Below, in pieces: positions 26,488 to 35,141 of a stretch of DNA of 64,000 nucleotides. Numbering within the stretch: the first letter of the stretch is position 1; every line of letters begins with the position of its first letter. A model generated the notes under the pieces. It searched no databases and was not told the origin of the DNA. It saw nothing but the letters and a program-made list of their open reading frames with translations. The translations under genes were made by a program, and so were the position numbers. Source of the stretch: JAAXKN01 sp050258815 (lineage in GTDB: Bacteria; Bacteroidota; Ignavibacteria; Ignavibacteriales; SURF-24); contig JBLMZM010000070.1 in NCBI GenBank assembly GCA_050258815.1, forward strand, positions 73,963 to 137,962, in the 5' to 3' direction.

Positions 26488-27108
26488 ATGAAAGGGTTGC
26501 TTTTAACTATTTTAGTTCTAGTTTTTGTAGTAGCAGGATGCCAGAAAGAATCTTCAGTCAATGGCCCTGAAAAAAGTAACAATTCCTCCCAGTTAAAGGC
26601 TTCATGGCAGCAGGCTGCTGAAACACAGGGTTTGAAATTCATCTCCCTCCAGAAGCAATCAGGTAGTGCGCTTTCTAAAACTTTATCAGATACAAAATAT
26701 GCCAGGGTAAACAGCTTTACTGTGCTGTCAATTGTTGACAGGTACAGAGCGGCCGGCAGATATGCAAGCATTAAGGCATTTCTTACCATTTTACCATATG
26801 CTTTAAATGAAAACACATATTTAACAATGTCTTTTGACGACACATACATGATGGGTGACGTTGACTTAACGTTTGGACCTCACGGTGTCTGCTTTAATAA
26901 ACCCGCATTATTAAACGTTGAGGCTACGGGTCTGGATTTTTCAGGCTTTGCTCCGACAGATCAGCTGAAACTTTACTACTTTAATGAAACCACGGGTGTA
27001 TGGGAGCAGATGCAGGCCGACGATATAAGCTGGGATTTTGAAACCGGTTATCTTAAATGTGTAAACGGAAGACTTCCTCATTTCTCAAGGTACGGATTTA
27101 CAAGATAA
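26488..27108 (+). CDS. Lipoprotein with a ZU5-like domain, probable target of the sigma-54 activator
   Basis: 206 residues with signal peptide and lipobox VAGC (lipidated C18). After a Ser/Asn-rich linker the body contains LTFGPHGVCFNKPALLNVEA, resembling the ZU5-type pattern (F-x-P-x-G-x-x-F-x-x-P-x-x-L) seen in secreted bacterial proteins. FNETTGVWEQM and HFSRYGF follow. GAGG upstream of the ATG supports the start. It is the first gene after the -24/-12 promoter at 26418-26435, so expression should depend on the neighbouring activator. Function unknown; the ZU5 comparison is by eye. Association with a peptide importer suggests a cell-envelope or sensory role. Confidence 0.65.
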   Translation: MKGLLLTILVLVFVVAGCQKESSVNGPEKSNNSSQLKASWQQAAETQGLKFISLQKQSGSALSKTLSDTKYARVNSFTVLSIVDRYRAAGRYASIKAFLTILPYALNENTYLTMSFDDTYMMGDVDLTFGPHGVCFNKPALLNVEATGLDFSGFAPTDQLKLYYFNETTGVWEQMQADDISWDFETGYLKCVNGRLPHFSRYGFTR

Positions 27109-27213
27109 TCTGAGCCCAAAGAAAAAGGGCGCATGAGCGCGTGCAGTTACACTTATTACGAGGGGATAATTCATGACGAAGACATTTATAAATGTTATTG
27201 AGGAAGTATTTCA

Positions 27214-28455
27214 ATGATGAAATCCTATGATAACTTTTTAAACAAAATAGTCGAGCAGCTTAAATGCTTGATGAATTCTAATGAAATTGATGGCTTTATT
27301 AAGATGCAGAATGAGGACCTGGACAGGGTAAAAAAGGTCCGGCAGACAGCTGAAGATCTTCCCTCAGCATCTTTTTTCACCGAGAAGAACAGAATTTATA
27401 TTGATGGTTTAATTACCTTTGCCGGAGAAAAGCTTGCTGCCGGGGAATATCTGGTCTTTTTACAGAATGTCGGACAGGATTCCATAGCCCTGGGTGAATT
27501 TTCACTGGCCTCGGATATCTATAGGCATGTAATTGGGAAATTCAGGAAAAAGAGTAATTATGAAGATATAGTAGCCTATGCCTATTATTACCTGGGCGAT
27601 ATTTCAAGCAGGCAGGCTCTCTGGAAAGAAAGCTTTATGTATATCAGAAAAGCCGGAACCCTGTTTGCGCGCCTGAAGGACTACAAGGGGCAGGCGATGT
27701 GTGAAAACCTGCTTGGGGTAATATATGGCGAAAAGGGCGATCTGGAAAAGGCTAATCAGCATATGGAAAGCAGTCTGGAGATGCTTGCACAGTCCGAGGA
27801 TAAATTGCTTACGGCCAGCATCGAAAACAACCTGGGTATTCTAAATACAATTAATGGTTGTCTTGAGAATGCATATACTTACTACTGCCGGGCTCTTACT
27901 AAATTTGAAGAGCTGAATGAAGTAAGAAGGATTACCGAAGTCAGACACAATTTCGGGATGCTGTTTATACAGAAGAAAAGATATGACCTGGCCCTGAATG
28001 AACTGGCCATGAGCATAAGCATGGCCCTGAGGGAAAGGCAGTTATCCATACTTGGCCTTTCATACATCGCCAAGGCATACATACTGACACAGCAGAATGA
28101 TTTCGAACTTGCCGGAGCCTATGCCGATAAAGGAATGGAAATAAGCTATCAGCTGAATGATAAGCTTTCAATGGCAGATATCTATAAGATCAAGGGCATC
28201 ATTCACTCCAGCAAGAATAATTATGAACTCTCTGAAAATTATTTGCTGTCCAGCCTGCGCCTGAACAGGGAAACAGGAAATGAACTTAACTATGCCGAGA
28301 CTTCCTATGAGCTGGGTATGCTTTATCTGAAGCAGAACAGAATAAAAGACAGTAAAAAATACCTGAACAAGGCATATAATTACTATAAAAAGATCGGCAA
28401 GAGCTCGGAAATGCTGAGGATTCAGTCCCTTAAGGGCGAATCTGAGTATCAATGA
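27214..28455 (+). CDS. TPR-repeat protein
   Basis: 413 residues, all alpha-helical, with at least six tetratricopeptide-like units from about 85 to 400 (for example AYYYLGDISSRQALWKES, CENLLGVIYGEKGDLEKA, SYELGMLYLKQNRIKDS). No signal peptide or enzyme motif is seen, so it is a cytosolic scaffold or sensor. The repeats resemble those of the 1192-residue kinase protein encoded 2.3 kb upstream, and the two could bind each other or a common ligand. GAGGAAG before the ATG supports the start. It lies 105 bp after the lipoprotein gene and may share its transcript. Confidence 0.8.
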   Translation: MMKSYDNFLNKIVEQLKCLMNSNEIDGFIKMQNEDLDRVKKVRQTAEDLPSASFFTEKNRIYIDGLITFAGEKLAAGEYLVFLQNVGQDSIALGEFSLASDIYRHVIGKFRKKSNYEDIVAYAYYYLGDISSRQALWKESFMYIRKAGTLFARLKDYKGQAMCENLLGVIYGEKGDLEKANQHMESSLEMLAQSEDKLLTASIENNLGILNTINGCLENAYTYYCRALTKFEELNEVRRITEVRHNFGMLFIQKKRYDLALNELAMSISMALRERQLSILGLSYIAKAYILTQQNDFELAGAYADKGMEISYQLNDKLSMADIYKIKGIIHSSKNNYELSENYLLSSLRLNRETGNELNYAETSYELGMLYLKQNRIKDSKKYLNKAYNYYKKIGKSSEMLRIQSLKGESEYQ

Positions 28456-28513
28456 CCGCCTATAATTATTAAAGCGGTGAAAGTGCCTGAAAATAAAATG
28501 GAAAGTGTTGGAT

Positions 28514-28551
28514 GCACAACTGTGTGTATTGGGAGAAACATGCTGTTGTGC
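28514..28551. repeat. Inverted repeat after the TPR gene
   Basis: GCACAAC at 28514-28520 pairs with GTTGTGC at 28545-28551, and flanking GGAAAG/CTTTCC can extend it with a bulge. It lies 59 bp past the TPR gene stop and is followed by TTTCCCTTTTAT, so it may terminate that transcript and separate it from the histidine kinase gene. Confidence 0.35.
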
Positions 28552-28724
28552 TTTCCCTTTTATCACCCTTTCACTGCATTATTTTTGTTGACTAATTCCC
28601 TTCCCTCAAATCTGCTTTATTAAAACCACAAGGGCGGCTTTTTATTACGAAAACAAAGATTATTTTGTAATTTATTTAGTATTTTTTTGCAATTTGCGAT
28701 AACTAAAATTTGTGATAAGTTTAT

Positions 28725-30050
28725 ATGAGATTTAGTGAATTCAAAGAACAGATCGACAACTCATATTTCACCCCCGCACAGGGTGAGATTAAAGCCGGTC
28801 AGCATCTGGAAGCAATTCTGGATATAATAAAATCAGTCAACAATTCCCTCATTTTAGATGAGGTACTGCAGCTTGTACTGAAGAATGCAATTAAGCTCAC
28901 GGATTCTGAACGGGGATTTATTGTCCTGGCCGATAATTACGGGGCCCTGGAGTTTAAGCTGGGAATGGATTCAAAGGGGGAAATACTTACCAAAGGCTCC
29001 TTTAATTTGAGTCTCACCGTTGTTGAGGACGTATTTTATACAGGGCAGTCAAAATTTATTGAGGGTGCTCTTAATAACAGCACCTATGATCTGAGCAAGA
29101 GCATCGTGAACCTTGAGCTGCAGACCATAATGTGTTCTCCGCTTTTTGTGAGTGACCGGAAAATCGGGGTTATTTACGTCGATAGCAGATATCTGCATAA
29201 GATCAGGATAAGAGAAATTATTGATACTTTTGAAATTCTGGCCGGACAGGCCGCCGCCGCCATCAGGAATGCCCAGCTGTATAATGACCAGATTAAGGCA
29301 AACAACGATCTGAAGGAGTTAAATGAGCAGCTTTATCAGGCAAAGGAGCAGGCTGAAAAGGCTAACAGGCTGAAATCCGAATTCCTGGCCCAGATTTCTC
29401 ATGAAATCAGGTCCCCGCTGAACGTCATGATGAGCTTCTCGGGTCTGTTAATGGATGAACTGTATGATAAAATAGAAGGGGACCTGCGTGAGGGATTCCA
29501 TATAATAAGAAATGAAGGCAGCAGGATAATCAGAACCGTTGACCTAATACTGAATATGTCACAGCTCCAGGCCGGATGCTATGAGGCTATACTGAGGAGA
29601 ATTGACATATACGGCGCCGTACTTTCGAGAATATATGATGAATTTAAGCTGATGGCCAGGGACAAAGGCGTTGAGTTTAACCTGAGAAAAGTGGCCGGGG
29701 ACGATTTTATTATGGGGGATGAGTATTCGGTCTTCCAGATCTTTAATAATCTCGTGGATAATGCGATAAAATATACAAAAGAGGGAAAAGTAGAAATAAT
29801 TCTGGGTCAGAATTCTTCGGGCAGGACATGTGTAAGCGTATCTGATACCGGAATTGGAATATCAGAAGAATATCTTCCTCTGCTCTTTGAGCCTTTTTCC
29901 CAGGAGGAACAGGGCTATTCAAGAAAGTATGACGGTAACGGACTGGGACTTGCGCTCGTAAAAAAATATTGCGAACTGAATAATGCCGATCTTACCGTAA
30001 GAAGCAAGAAGGGAGAGGGAACCCTGTTTACTGTGACCTTTAACGGCTGA
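28725..30050 (+). CDS. Cytosolic GAF-domain sensor histidine kinase
   Basis: 441 residues without membrane segments. A GAF sensor domain (about 25-185; LVLKNAIKLTDSERGFIVL, MCSPLFVSDRKIGVIYVDS) leads through a coiled coil (about 190-215) to HisKA with the phospho-acceptor H226 in ISHEIRSPLN. HATPase_c boxes follow: N (NLVDNAIKYT), G1 (DTGIGIS), F (LFEPFSQEEQG) and G2 (GNGLGLAL). It has no receiver domain. This GAF-kinase module is the part normally fused to the C-terminus of trifunctional Ser/Thr-kinase/ATPase/histidine-kinase proteins, whose other domains are in the gene at 21330-24908. No response regulator gene is adjacent. The ATG has only a weak ribosome site. Confidence 0.9.
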   Translation: MRFSEFKEQIDNSYFTPAQGEIKAGQHLEAILDIIKSVNNSLILDEVLQLVLKNAIKLTDSERGFIVLADNYGALEFKLGMDSKGEILTKGSFNLSLTVVEDVFYTGQSKFIEGALNNSTYDLSKSIVNLELQTIMCSPLFVSDRKIGVIYVDSRYLHKIRIREIIDTFEILAGQAAAAIRNAQLYNDQIKANNDLKELNEQLYQAKEQAEKANRLKSEFLAQISHEIRSPLNVMMSFSGLLMDELYDKIEGDLREGFHIIRNEGSRIIRTVDLILNMSQLQAGCYEAILRRIDIYGAVLSRIYDEFKLMARDKGVEFNLRKVAGDDFIMGDEYSVFQIFNNLVDNAIKYTKEGKVEIILGQNSSGRTCVSVSDTGIGISEEYLPLLFEPFSQEEQGYSRKYDGNGLGLALVKKYCELNNADLTVRSKKGEGTLFTVTFNG

Positions 30051-30319
30051 GAAAATCCGCAATCCATTGTGACTAGCCATTGCCGGCCGGCTTGAGACGG
30101 CAAGCCCATTTACCGGGGAAGGGGTTCTTCAGCCCATAAGCTGCTCATTTAAGCCCACAGGCTCACCTGAAGACCGCGTCTTTTACCAAATAATTATGCA
30201 CTCGCCTTCCGGGATTTTCCTTAGTGAAATTTAACCGCAGATTCCTTAACTTTATTAAATTGTATTATGCACATATGGGCAGGCAGATAGTTACTGTTTT
30301 TTGATAACTTAATGATTGA
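30051..30319. other. GC-rich structured intergenic stretch
   Basis: 269 bp. The first half is more GC-rich than nearby spacers and holds alternative short stems, for example GGCTTG/CAAGCC at 30089-30106 and TTGCCG/CGGCAA at 30080-30103, which overlap and are mutually exclusive. There is no T tract and no coding frame I would trust. It may be the 3' end region of the histidine kinase transcript or a dispersed repeat. Confidence 0.35.
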
Positions 30320-30946
30320 ATGAAAATGAAAAATTCAGACATGGAGAAAGGAATTCTGCACCTTTCAGTAAATGACAAAAGGCTGGCCGCGATAATAAAA
30401 AAAGCGGGCAGCTGTACGCTTAAAGCGCACAAAAATTACTATTATTCCCTGCTGGAGTCTATCATCGGCCAGCAGTTATCCGTCAGAGTGGCAGAGGCAA
30501 TTTGCAAGAGGTTCATGACATGTTTCAAAGGTGATCCCAGGCCCGAAGACATTCTGGCCTCGGATGATGCGATATTAAGGCAGCTGGGACTCTCAAACGC
30601 TAAAGTAAAATATGTAAAGGATCTCTCGCAAAAACTGCTTGATAAAGAGATTTCCCTGAAGAATATCGACAAAAAAAGCGATGAGGAGATAATCAGTGAA
30701 CTTACCAGGGTCAAGGGAATAGGCCAATGGACGGCTCACATGTTCCTTATTTTTACTCTCTGCCGGCCGAACGTACTACCGGTGGGCGACCTGGGCATTA
30801 AACGTGCAGTAATGTTAAATTATGGCCTGGATGATATGCCTGATGAGCAAATTGTAAGGGAAATTGCGGGCAGCAACAACTGGCATCCGTATAGCACACT
30901 GGCAAGCTGGTATCTGTGGAAGAGTCTGGAATTTAAATCCGCATGA
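30320..30946 (+). CDS. alkA: DNA-3-methyladenine glycosylase II (AlkA-like, HhH-GPD)
   Basis: 208-residue base-excision repair enzyme that removes alkylated purines. The helix-hairpin-helix motif is LTRVKGIGQWTAHMFLIF and the catalytic aspartate is D157 in PVGDLGIKRA; SIIGQQLSVRVAEAI near 50-64 is also typical. It lacks the N-terminal beta domain of E. coli AlkA, so it is the short form found in many bacteria. It is followed by an ECF sigma gene on the same strand after 68 bp; whether they share a promoter is unclear. Confidence 0.9.
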   Translation: MKMKNSDMEKGILHLSVNDKRLAAIIKKAGSCTLKAHKNYYYSLLESIIGQQLSVRVAEAICKRFMTCFKGDPRPEDILASDDAILRQLGLSNAKVKYVKDLSQKLLDKEISLKNIDKKSDEEIISELTRVKGIGQWTAHMFLIFTLCRPNVLPVGDLGIKRAVMLNYGLDDMPDEQIVREIAGSNNWHPYSTLASWYLWKSLEFKSA

Positions 30947-31014
30947 CCGGGGCCTTAAATATGAATTACAATAGCATAAAACTGAATCCTTTAAGAATAC
31001 AGAGCATCATATAA

Positions 31015-31584
31015 ATGAATGAAGATGAGTTAATAGAAAAGGCCAAGGCCGGGGACCGGAAAGCACTTTCGGAACTGGTCAGGAAGTATGAGCAGACCGT
31101 TTATAATTTTGCCTTTAAGATTTGCAGGAACCGTGACAGGGCCGAACATACGATGCAGGAGACATTTCTCAGCATGGTTAAGAACCTGCAGCAGTTCGAC
31201 AGTAAAAGTAAACTCTCAACCTGGCTCTACACAATTGTATCCAATCACTGTCTGATGCTTGCAAGGTCGGGCAAAAAACATAGCTATACATCCTTTGATG
31301 ATGAAGAGAGTTTTATTGATGAGGGCAGTATGGCTGACTGGTCGGCCTCACCCGCTAGAGTGGTGGAGAACGAAGAGCTTAAAAGGGTACTGGATGAATC
31401 AATACAGAATCTTCCTCCCGATTACAGGGTCGTATTTCTGCTCCGGGATGTGGAAGGGCTCTCGACCGAGGAGACCGGTAAGATTACTAATTTATCCGTC
31501 CCGGCTGTCAAGTCGAGGCTGCACAGGGCGAGGGCATTTTTAAGGAACGAAATAAATAAGAAAATGAGATATGGAAAAAACTAA
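31015..31584 (+). CDS. ECF-type RNA polymerase sigma factor
   Basis: 189 residues with region 2 (ALSELVRKYEQTVYNFAFKICRNRDRAEHTMQETF at about 18-52), FDSKSKLSTWLYTIVSNHC for the region 2.3-2.4 end, and region 4 near 130-185 (LPPDYRVVFLLRDVEGLSTEETGKITNLSVPAVKSRLHRAR). The size and lack of regions 1 and 3 define an extracytoplasmic-function sigma factor. It overlaps the zinc anti-sigma gene by 14 bp, so the pair is translationally coupled. The typical DAED acidic patch of region 2 is RAEHTMQ here, a modest departure. Confidence 0.92.
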   Translation: MNEDELIEKAKAGDRKALSELVRKYEQTVYNFAFKICRNRDRAEHTMQETFLSMVKNLQQFDSKSKLSTWLYTIVSNHCLMLARSGKKHSYTSFDDEESFIDEGSMADWSASPARVVENEELKRVLDESIQNLPPDYRVVFLLRDVEGLSTEETGKITNLSVPAVKSRLHRARAFLRNEINKKMRYGKN

Positions 31585-31807
31585 AGTTACGTGTAAAGAG
31601 GTAATGGATCACATTTGCGATAATCTGGGTGAGGAGCTCAGCTCCCCGAAGTGCCTAGAAATAAAACGCCACCTGGAAGGCTGCAGCGATTGCCGGAATT
31701 ACTTTAAGTCGGTAGAAACCACAATCAGCTTTTACAAACAGTACAATGTGGAACTTTCCGAGGACGCCCATGAAAGGCTGATTGGATTCCTGGGCCTTAA
31801 GGAGTGA
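31571..31807 (+). CDS. Small zinc-finger anti-sigma factor (ZAS / zf-HC2)
   Basis: 78 residues with the HxxxCxxC zinc motif H34-C38-C41 preceded by C8, the ZAS arrangement that clamps ECF sigma factors and can respond to thiol oxidation. It has no membrane segment, so it is a soluble cytosolic anti-sigma. Its overlap with the sigma gene supports the assignment as its partner. Confidence 0.85.
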   Translation: MEKTKVTCKEVMDHICDNLGEELSSPKCLEIKRHLEGCSDCRNYFKSVETTISFYKQYNVELSEDAHERLIGFLGLKE

Positions 31808-31891
31808 AACAGTTGTATGAGAAACAGCCCGCAAAATAATAAGTAAATTAATTAAATATACAGATCATAATAAATACTTTGGAGACAAACG

Positions 31892-32143
31892 ATGCCGATT
31901 TTCGAATATCGCTGCAATGAGTGCAATAAAAAATTTGAAATCCTGCACAAGTCCAGCACTCATCAGGAAGAAGTAGTCTGCCCTGAGTGCAATTCAAAAA
32001 ACAACAAGAAATTATTATCCTCTTTCAGCGCCTCCGTTCAGGGCTCTTCAACGGCTTCATATGCCGGCGATTGTTCTACTGGCAGCTGCCGCTTTGCGGA
32101 CCAGGCAGGCGGATGTGCTTCGGGAATGTGTGGATTAAATTAA
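31892..32143 (+). CDS. FmdB-family zinc-ribbon protein
   Basis: 83 residues with an N-terminal zinc ribbon, C8-C11 and C30-C33, starting MPIFEYRC as nearly all FmdB proteins do. The C-terminal tail is Ser/Gly-rich with four more cysteines, ending SCRFADQAGGCASGMCG. FmdB-type proteins are thought to be regulatory or metal-binding; no function is established. GGAGA lies 7 nt before the ATG. Confidence 0.88.
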   Translation: MPIFEYRCNECNKKFEILHKSSTHQEEVVCPECNSKNNKKLLSSFSASVQGSSTASYAGDCSTGSCRFADQAGGCASGMCGLN

Positions 32144-32242
32144 ACGGAACATAGTCAATAGCCGTATTTACATTGCATCGGTATTTTATGCCGGCAGCCC
32201 AATGGGCATGCCGCTAAAAAATAAAGGAGAGAATATACATAT

Positions 32243-32626
32243 ATGAGAAACATAAGGATTTTAATGATGGGCGTACTCCTGACTATATTAAATATTCTGG
32301 GTTGTGCCCAGCAGAAAGACAGCACTATGAACGTTACAGAGCTCAAGGAAAAAATTAAAAATAACCCGTCATTGGTTGTGCTTGACGTACGCACACCTGA
32401 GGAACTGCAGGGACCGTTAGGTAAAATTGATGGTGTGGTTAATATTCCGGTACAGCAGCTGGAAGCACGCATTGGTGAAGTGGAGAAGTATAAGGGAAAA
32501 GAAATTGCTGTTATCTGCAGGACCGGCCACCGTTCCGGAATAGCCCAGGAAATTTTGTCAAAGCACGGCATTAAAGCCATCAATGTCAAAGGCGGAATGA
32601 CTGAGTACCGGAACAAGGGTTATTAA
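32243..32626 (+). CDS. Rhodanese-domain lipoprotein
   Basis: 127 residues. A signal peptide with lipobox ILGC (C21) puts it in the periplasm. A single rhodanese domain follows, with DVRTPEE and the active loop C92-RTGHR. The catalytic cysteine is present, so it could transfer sulfane sulfur. AAAGGAGA lies upstream of the ATG. A rho-independent terminator at 32676-32705 closes the gene. Confidence 0.9.
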   Translation: MRNIRILMMGVLLTILNILGCAQQKDSTMNVTELKEKIKNNPSLVVLDVRTPEELQGPLGKIDGVVNIPVQQLEARIGEVEKYKGKEIAVICRTGHRSGIAQEILSKHGIKAINVKGGMTEYRNKGY

Positions 32627-32675
32627 ACCCCAATATGAATCCCATCTTTTACGGAAAGAAATATACCTGAATTGG

Positions 32676-32705
32676 AAAAGTCCCCTTAACAAAAAGGGGA
32701 CTTTT
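32676..32705. terminator. Rho-independent terminator between convergent genes
   Basis: AAAAGTCCCCTT at 32676-32687 and AAGGGGACTTTT at 32694-32705 form a perfect 12-bp stem with a 6-nt loop. On the plus strand it is followed by GTTTTAT. It lies 50 bp after the rhodanese stop and 11 bp before the stop of the convergent gene at 32717, so it may serve both. Confidence 0.88.
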
Positions 32706-32716
32706 GTTTTATCAGG

Positions 32717-33277
32717 CTAAAACCAAACCGTAAATCCAACATTAAAAGCCACCTGGTTATATCCATATCTTTCCACAGCTCCCGAAGGATTAGTTGTCAC
32801 CTGCAGGTATTCGAGTCCCATGTTTAACAGGCTGTTGCCGACTACTGCAAGCTTTACGCCGCCGCGCAGGCCCCAGCTGAAGCCGCTCCTTGTATCGCCG
32901 TTGGATTGTGAGGCGTATCCGAGCAGTGCTTCAATAAAGGGGTATGCAAGGCTGCCGGTTTTGAAATTATAGGATGGGGCCAGCAGGAACAACAAAGAAG
33001 TATTGCCCTCAACAGTAGTGATACCAAAGGGGTTGAAGCCGAGTTCGAAGCCGTCGGTGAAGAAATATCCGATATAGGGCATCAGGCTGAATTCGGTGAC
33101 GGTCCCGCCTGTTTGCCCGTTTACAACGGACGTCGTGCTCTGGAATGTGAGGCTGCCGCCCAGTTCAGTTACGCCTCTGGAGGCAAAACCTCCGGAGTTA
33201 CCCTGTGCTTTAGCTGCAGACGAAGAAAGGACGATTAAAACAGAAACAAAGTATATTATTTTTAGCAATCGAAACAT
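32717..33277 (-). CDS. Outer-membrane beta-barrel protein
   Basis: 186 residues. The signal peptide is probably cut after AKA. Glycine-rich alternating segments follow (ELGGSLTFQSTTS, PYIGYFFTDGFELGFNP, GVKLAVVGNSLLNMGLEY) and the protein ends in VGFTVWF, the C-terminal aromatic typical of outer-membrane barrels. The length fits an 8-stranded OmpW/OmpX-like barrel. No specific function can be given. It is not obviously part of an operon. Confidence 0.7.
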   Translation of the reverse strand: MFRLLKIIYFVSVLIVLSSSAAKAQGNSGGFASRGVTELGGSLTFQSTTSVVNGQTGGTVTEFSLMPYIGYFFTDGFELGFNPFGITTVEGNTSLLFLLAPSYNFKTGSLAYPFIEALLGYASQSNGDTRSGFSWGLRGGVKLAVVGNSLLNMGLEYLQVTTNPSGAVERYGYNQVAFNVGFTVWF

Positions 33278-33558
33278 GATTCCTCCTTTGCATATTGTAG
33301 TTATAGTAGAACATATACAAAAGAAAAAACCGAGTCAATCTGAATATCAGGGGATAACCAGTGCGGATTTAAGACTTATTCCCCCAAGAGATTTTATTGG
33401 ATAAATATATATATCGCTGATAAATAATTTTGTCATATTGGTTTCCTGAAAATAAATGGGTATGCTTTTGCCCGGGATAAGCTTAAGTATCTGAGGCAAA
33501 AGTCCGGCTTAAATCGTGCCCCAATATACGCACTGAGGCTAATAAAAAATATAGCTCC

Positions 33559-34200
33559 TCAGGGCGCAAGCCTTTCGATTTGCCAGCCTGCAGGTGTTTT
33601 GCTGTATTGTATTCTGTCGTGCAGCCGGTTCGCCCTGCCCTGCCAGAATTCTAAAATCAGGGGTTCAAGGCAGAATCCTACCCAGAATTCGGGTCTTTCT
33701 ATCTTGCCGCTGGCGAATTCCTTTTCGTATCTCAGTACCATATTGTCCAGGTAACTTCTGTCAGGTATTGCCCTGCTCTGTGGTGAGGCCCAGGCTCCGA
33801 TTTTACTTCCCTGGGGTCTGGAATAGAAATATTCATCAGACTCATGACCCTGCAGCATGCTTACACTTCCTTCAATCCTTATCTGGCGTTCGAGTTCCGG
33901 CCAGTAGAAAACCAGGGCGGCAAAAGGATTCTCCAGGAGCTGTTTTCCCTTTTTACTCTGATAATTTGTAAAGAAAATAAATCCCCTCCCGGTGATCCTT
34001 TTAAGAAGTACGATCCTGGCAGAGGGCCTGGCATCTGAGGTTGAGGTTGCCAGGGTCATTGCCGTCGGATCATTAACACATGCTTCAATGGCTTCATTCA
34101 GCCAGGTCTGAAATTGAATGAACGGGTTTGCATTTATTTCTTTTTCACTCAGCTCTTTAAGAATATAATCTCTTCTGATTGAAGCTATATTTTTACTCAA
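33559..34200 (-). CDS. pdxH: Pyridoxamine/pyridoxine 5'-phosphate oxidase
   Basis: 213-residue FMN enzyme for the last step of pyridoxal 5'-phosphate synthesis and salvage. Signature stretches are MTLATSTSDARPSARIVLLK, FTNYQSKKGKQL, YFYSRPQGSKIGAWASPQS and the C-terminal FWQGRANRLHDR pattern; length is as in E. coli PdxH. The start is TTG at 34200 with AAAGGA upstream; the nearby ATG is out of frame and stops at once. NudC lies 53 bp upstream on the same strand, so the two cofactor-linked genes may be cotranscribed. Confidence 0.95.
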   Translation of the reverse strand: MSKNIASIRRDYILKELSEKEINANPFIQFQTWLNEAIEACVNDPTAMTLATSTSDARPSARIVLLKRITGRGFIFFTNYQSKKGKQLLENPFAALVFYWPELERQIRIEGSVSMLQGHESDEYFYSRPQGSKIGAWASPQSRAIPDRSYLDNMVLRYEKEFASGKIERPEFWVGFCLEPLILEFWQGRANRLHDRIQYSKTPAGWQIERLAP

Positions 34201-34253
34201 GGACTCATCCTTTCACACTTAAGATTTTTCAATAGATATCCCGGGTATATATA

Positions 34254-35081
34254 TTACTGTCTGGAGTGGTGGTTATCTGTGAACCAGTCTATCAGCCGGC
34301 GTGCGATACTCCACCTGCCTGGTATGAGCGGGAGTGCCTCAGGAGAAAACCAGCCGGCTTCCAGGATCTCAACTCCATCTGGCTTCAGGTCGCCTGAAGC
34401 ATATTCGGCAGTAAATCCAACCATCAGAGAGTTTGGAAAAGGCCATGGCTGGCTGCCGAAGTATTTAATATTTCTGACCTCAATATTAACCTCTTCTTTG
34501 ACCTCGCGGCTTACACATTCTTCAAAAGTCTCGCCTGCTTCCACAAACCCTGCAATAACGCTGTACATCTTCGACTTAAAACGTCCTGAGTTTGCCAGCA
34601 ATATTCTGCCGTCATTTACTACTGCCACTATGACCGCAGGTGATATGCGGGGATAATTAACCAGACCGCATTTGGGGCATTCCTTGGCCCTTTCATCAAT
34701 CCGGGTAAAGGTCTGTGTTCCGCAACGGCCGCAAAACTGGTGCGTGGAATCCCAGCTTACGATCTGAAAAGCCCTGCCAGAGAGGGCGAGCAGATTATCA
34801 TCAAATATTCCGAACAATGAACGGAGATTCCGGAATGCCATGTCCTCCGGTATCTGCGTGCTTTCCGGTAACTCTGCCGAATAACAGTGTTCTCCGTTTA
34901 GTACGCCCAAATACTGTGTCCTGACAGGAGTTATATTAAGTGCTGACAGATCCCCCATAAACGGGATTTCTGCCTTTTCCATTTCCTTCTGAATCACCAG
35001 GAGTTCATCTTTTCTGAAAGCAAAACACCATGCAGCCCGGGGCTGAACCTCCGGTGCCGCAACTGAAGCAAAAAAATCCAT
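34254..35081 (-). CDS. nudC: NAD(H) pyrophosphatase / RNA NAD-decapping hydrolase (NudC)
   Basis: 275 residues. A four-cysteine zinc ribbon (CGRC ... CPKC) near 115-135 precedes a Nudix box (GFVEAGETFEECVSREVKEEVNI pattern near 170-195). The motif SQPWPFPNSLM after it is diagnostic of NudC. The enzyme cleaves NADH to NMNH and AMP and can remove NAD caps from RNA. The final Gly of the Nudix consensus is Asn here, a tolerated variation. AAGGAAA before the ATG supports the start. Confidence 0.95.
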   Translation of the reverse strand: MDFFASVAAPEVQPRAAWCFAFRKDELLVIQKEMEKAEIPFMGDLSALNITPVRTQYLGVLNGEHCYSAELPESTQIPEDMAFRNLRSLFGIFDDNLLALSGRAFQIVSWDSTHQFCGRCGTQTFTRIDERAKECPKCGLVNYPRISPAVIVAVVNDGRILLANSGRFKSKMYSVIAGFVEAGETFEECVSREVKEEVNIEVRNIKYFGSQPWPFPNSLMVGFTAEYASGDLKPDGVEILEAGWFSPEALPLIPGRWSIARRLIDWFTDNHHSRQ

Positions 35082-35141
35082 CTGATATTTCCTTTAAAAA
35101 ACTGGTACTTATAAATGCGGGTGCATAATAGTAGTAAACAG

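Noticed and set aside
27125..27145. Possible sigma-54 promoter upstream of the TPR gene
   Set aside because: GGGCGC...GC spacing fits, but neither box matches the consensus; G/C-rich coincidence.
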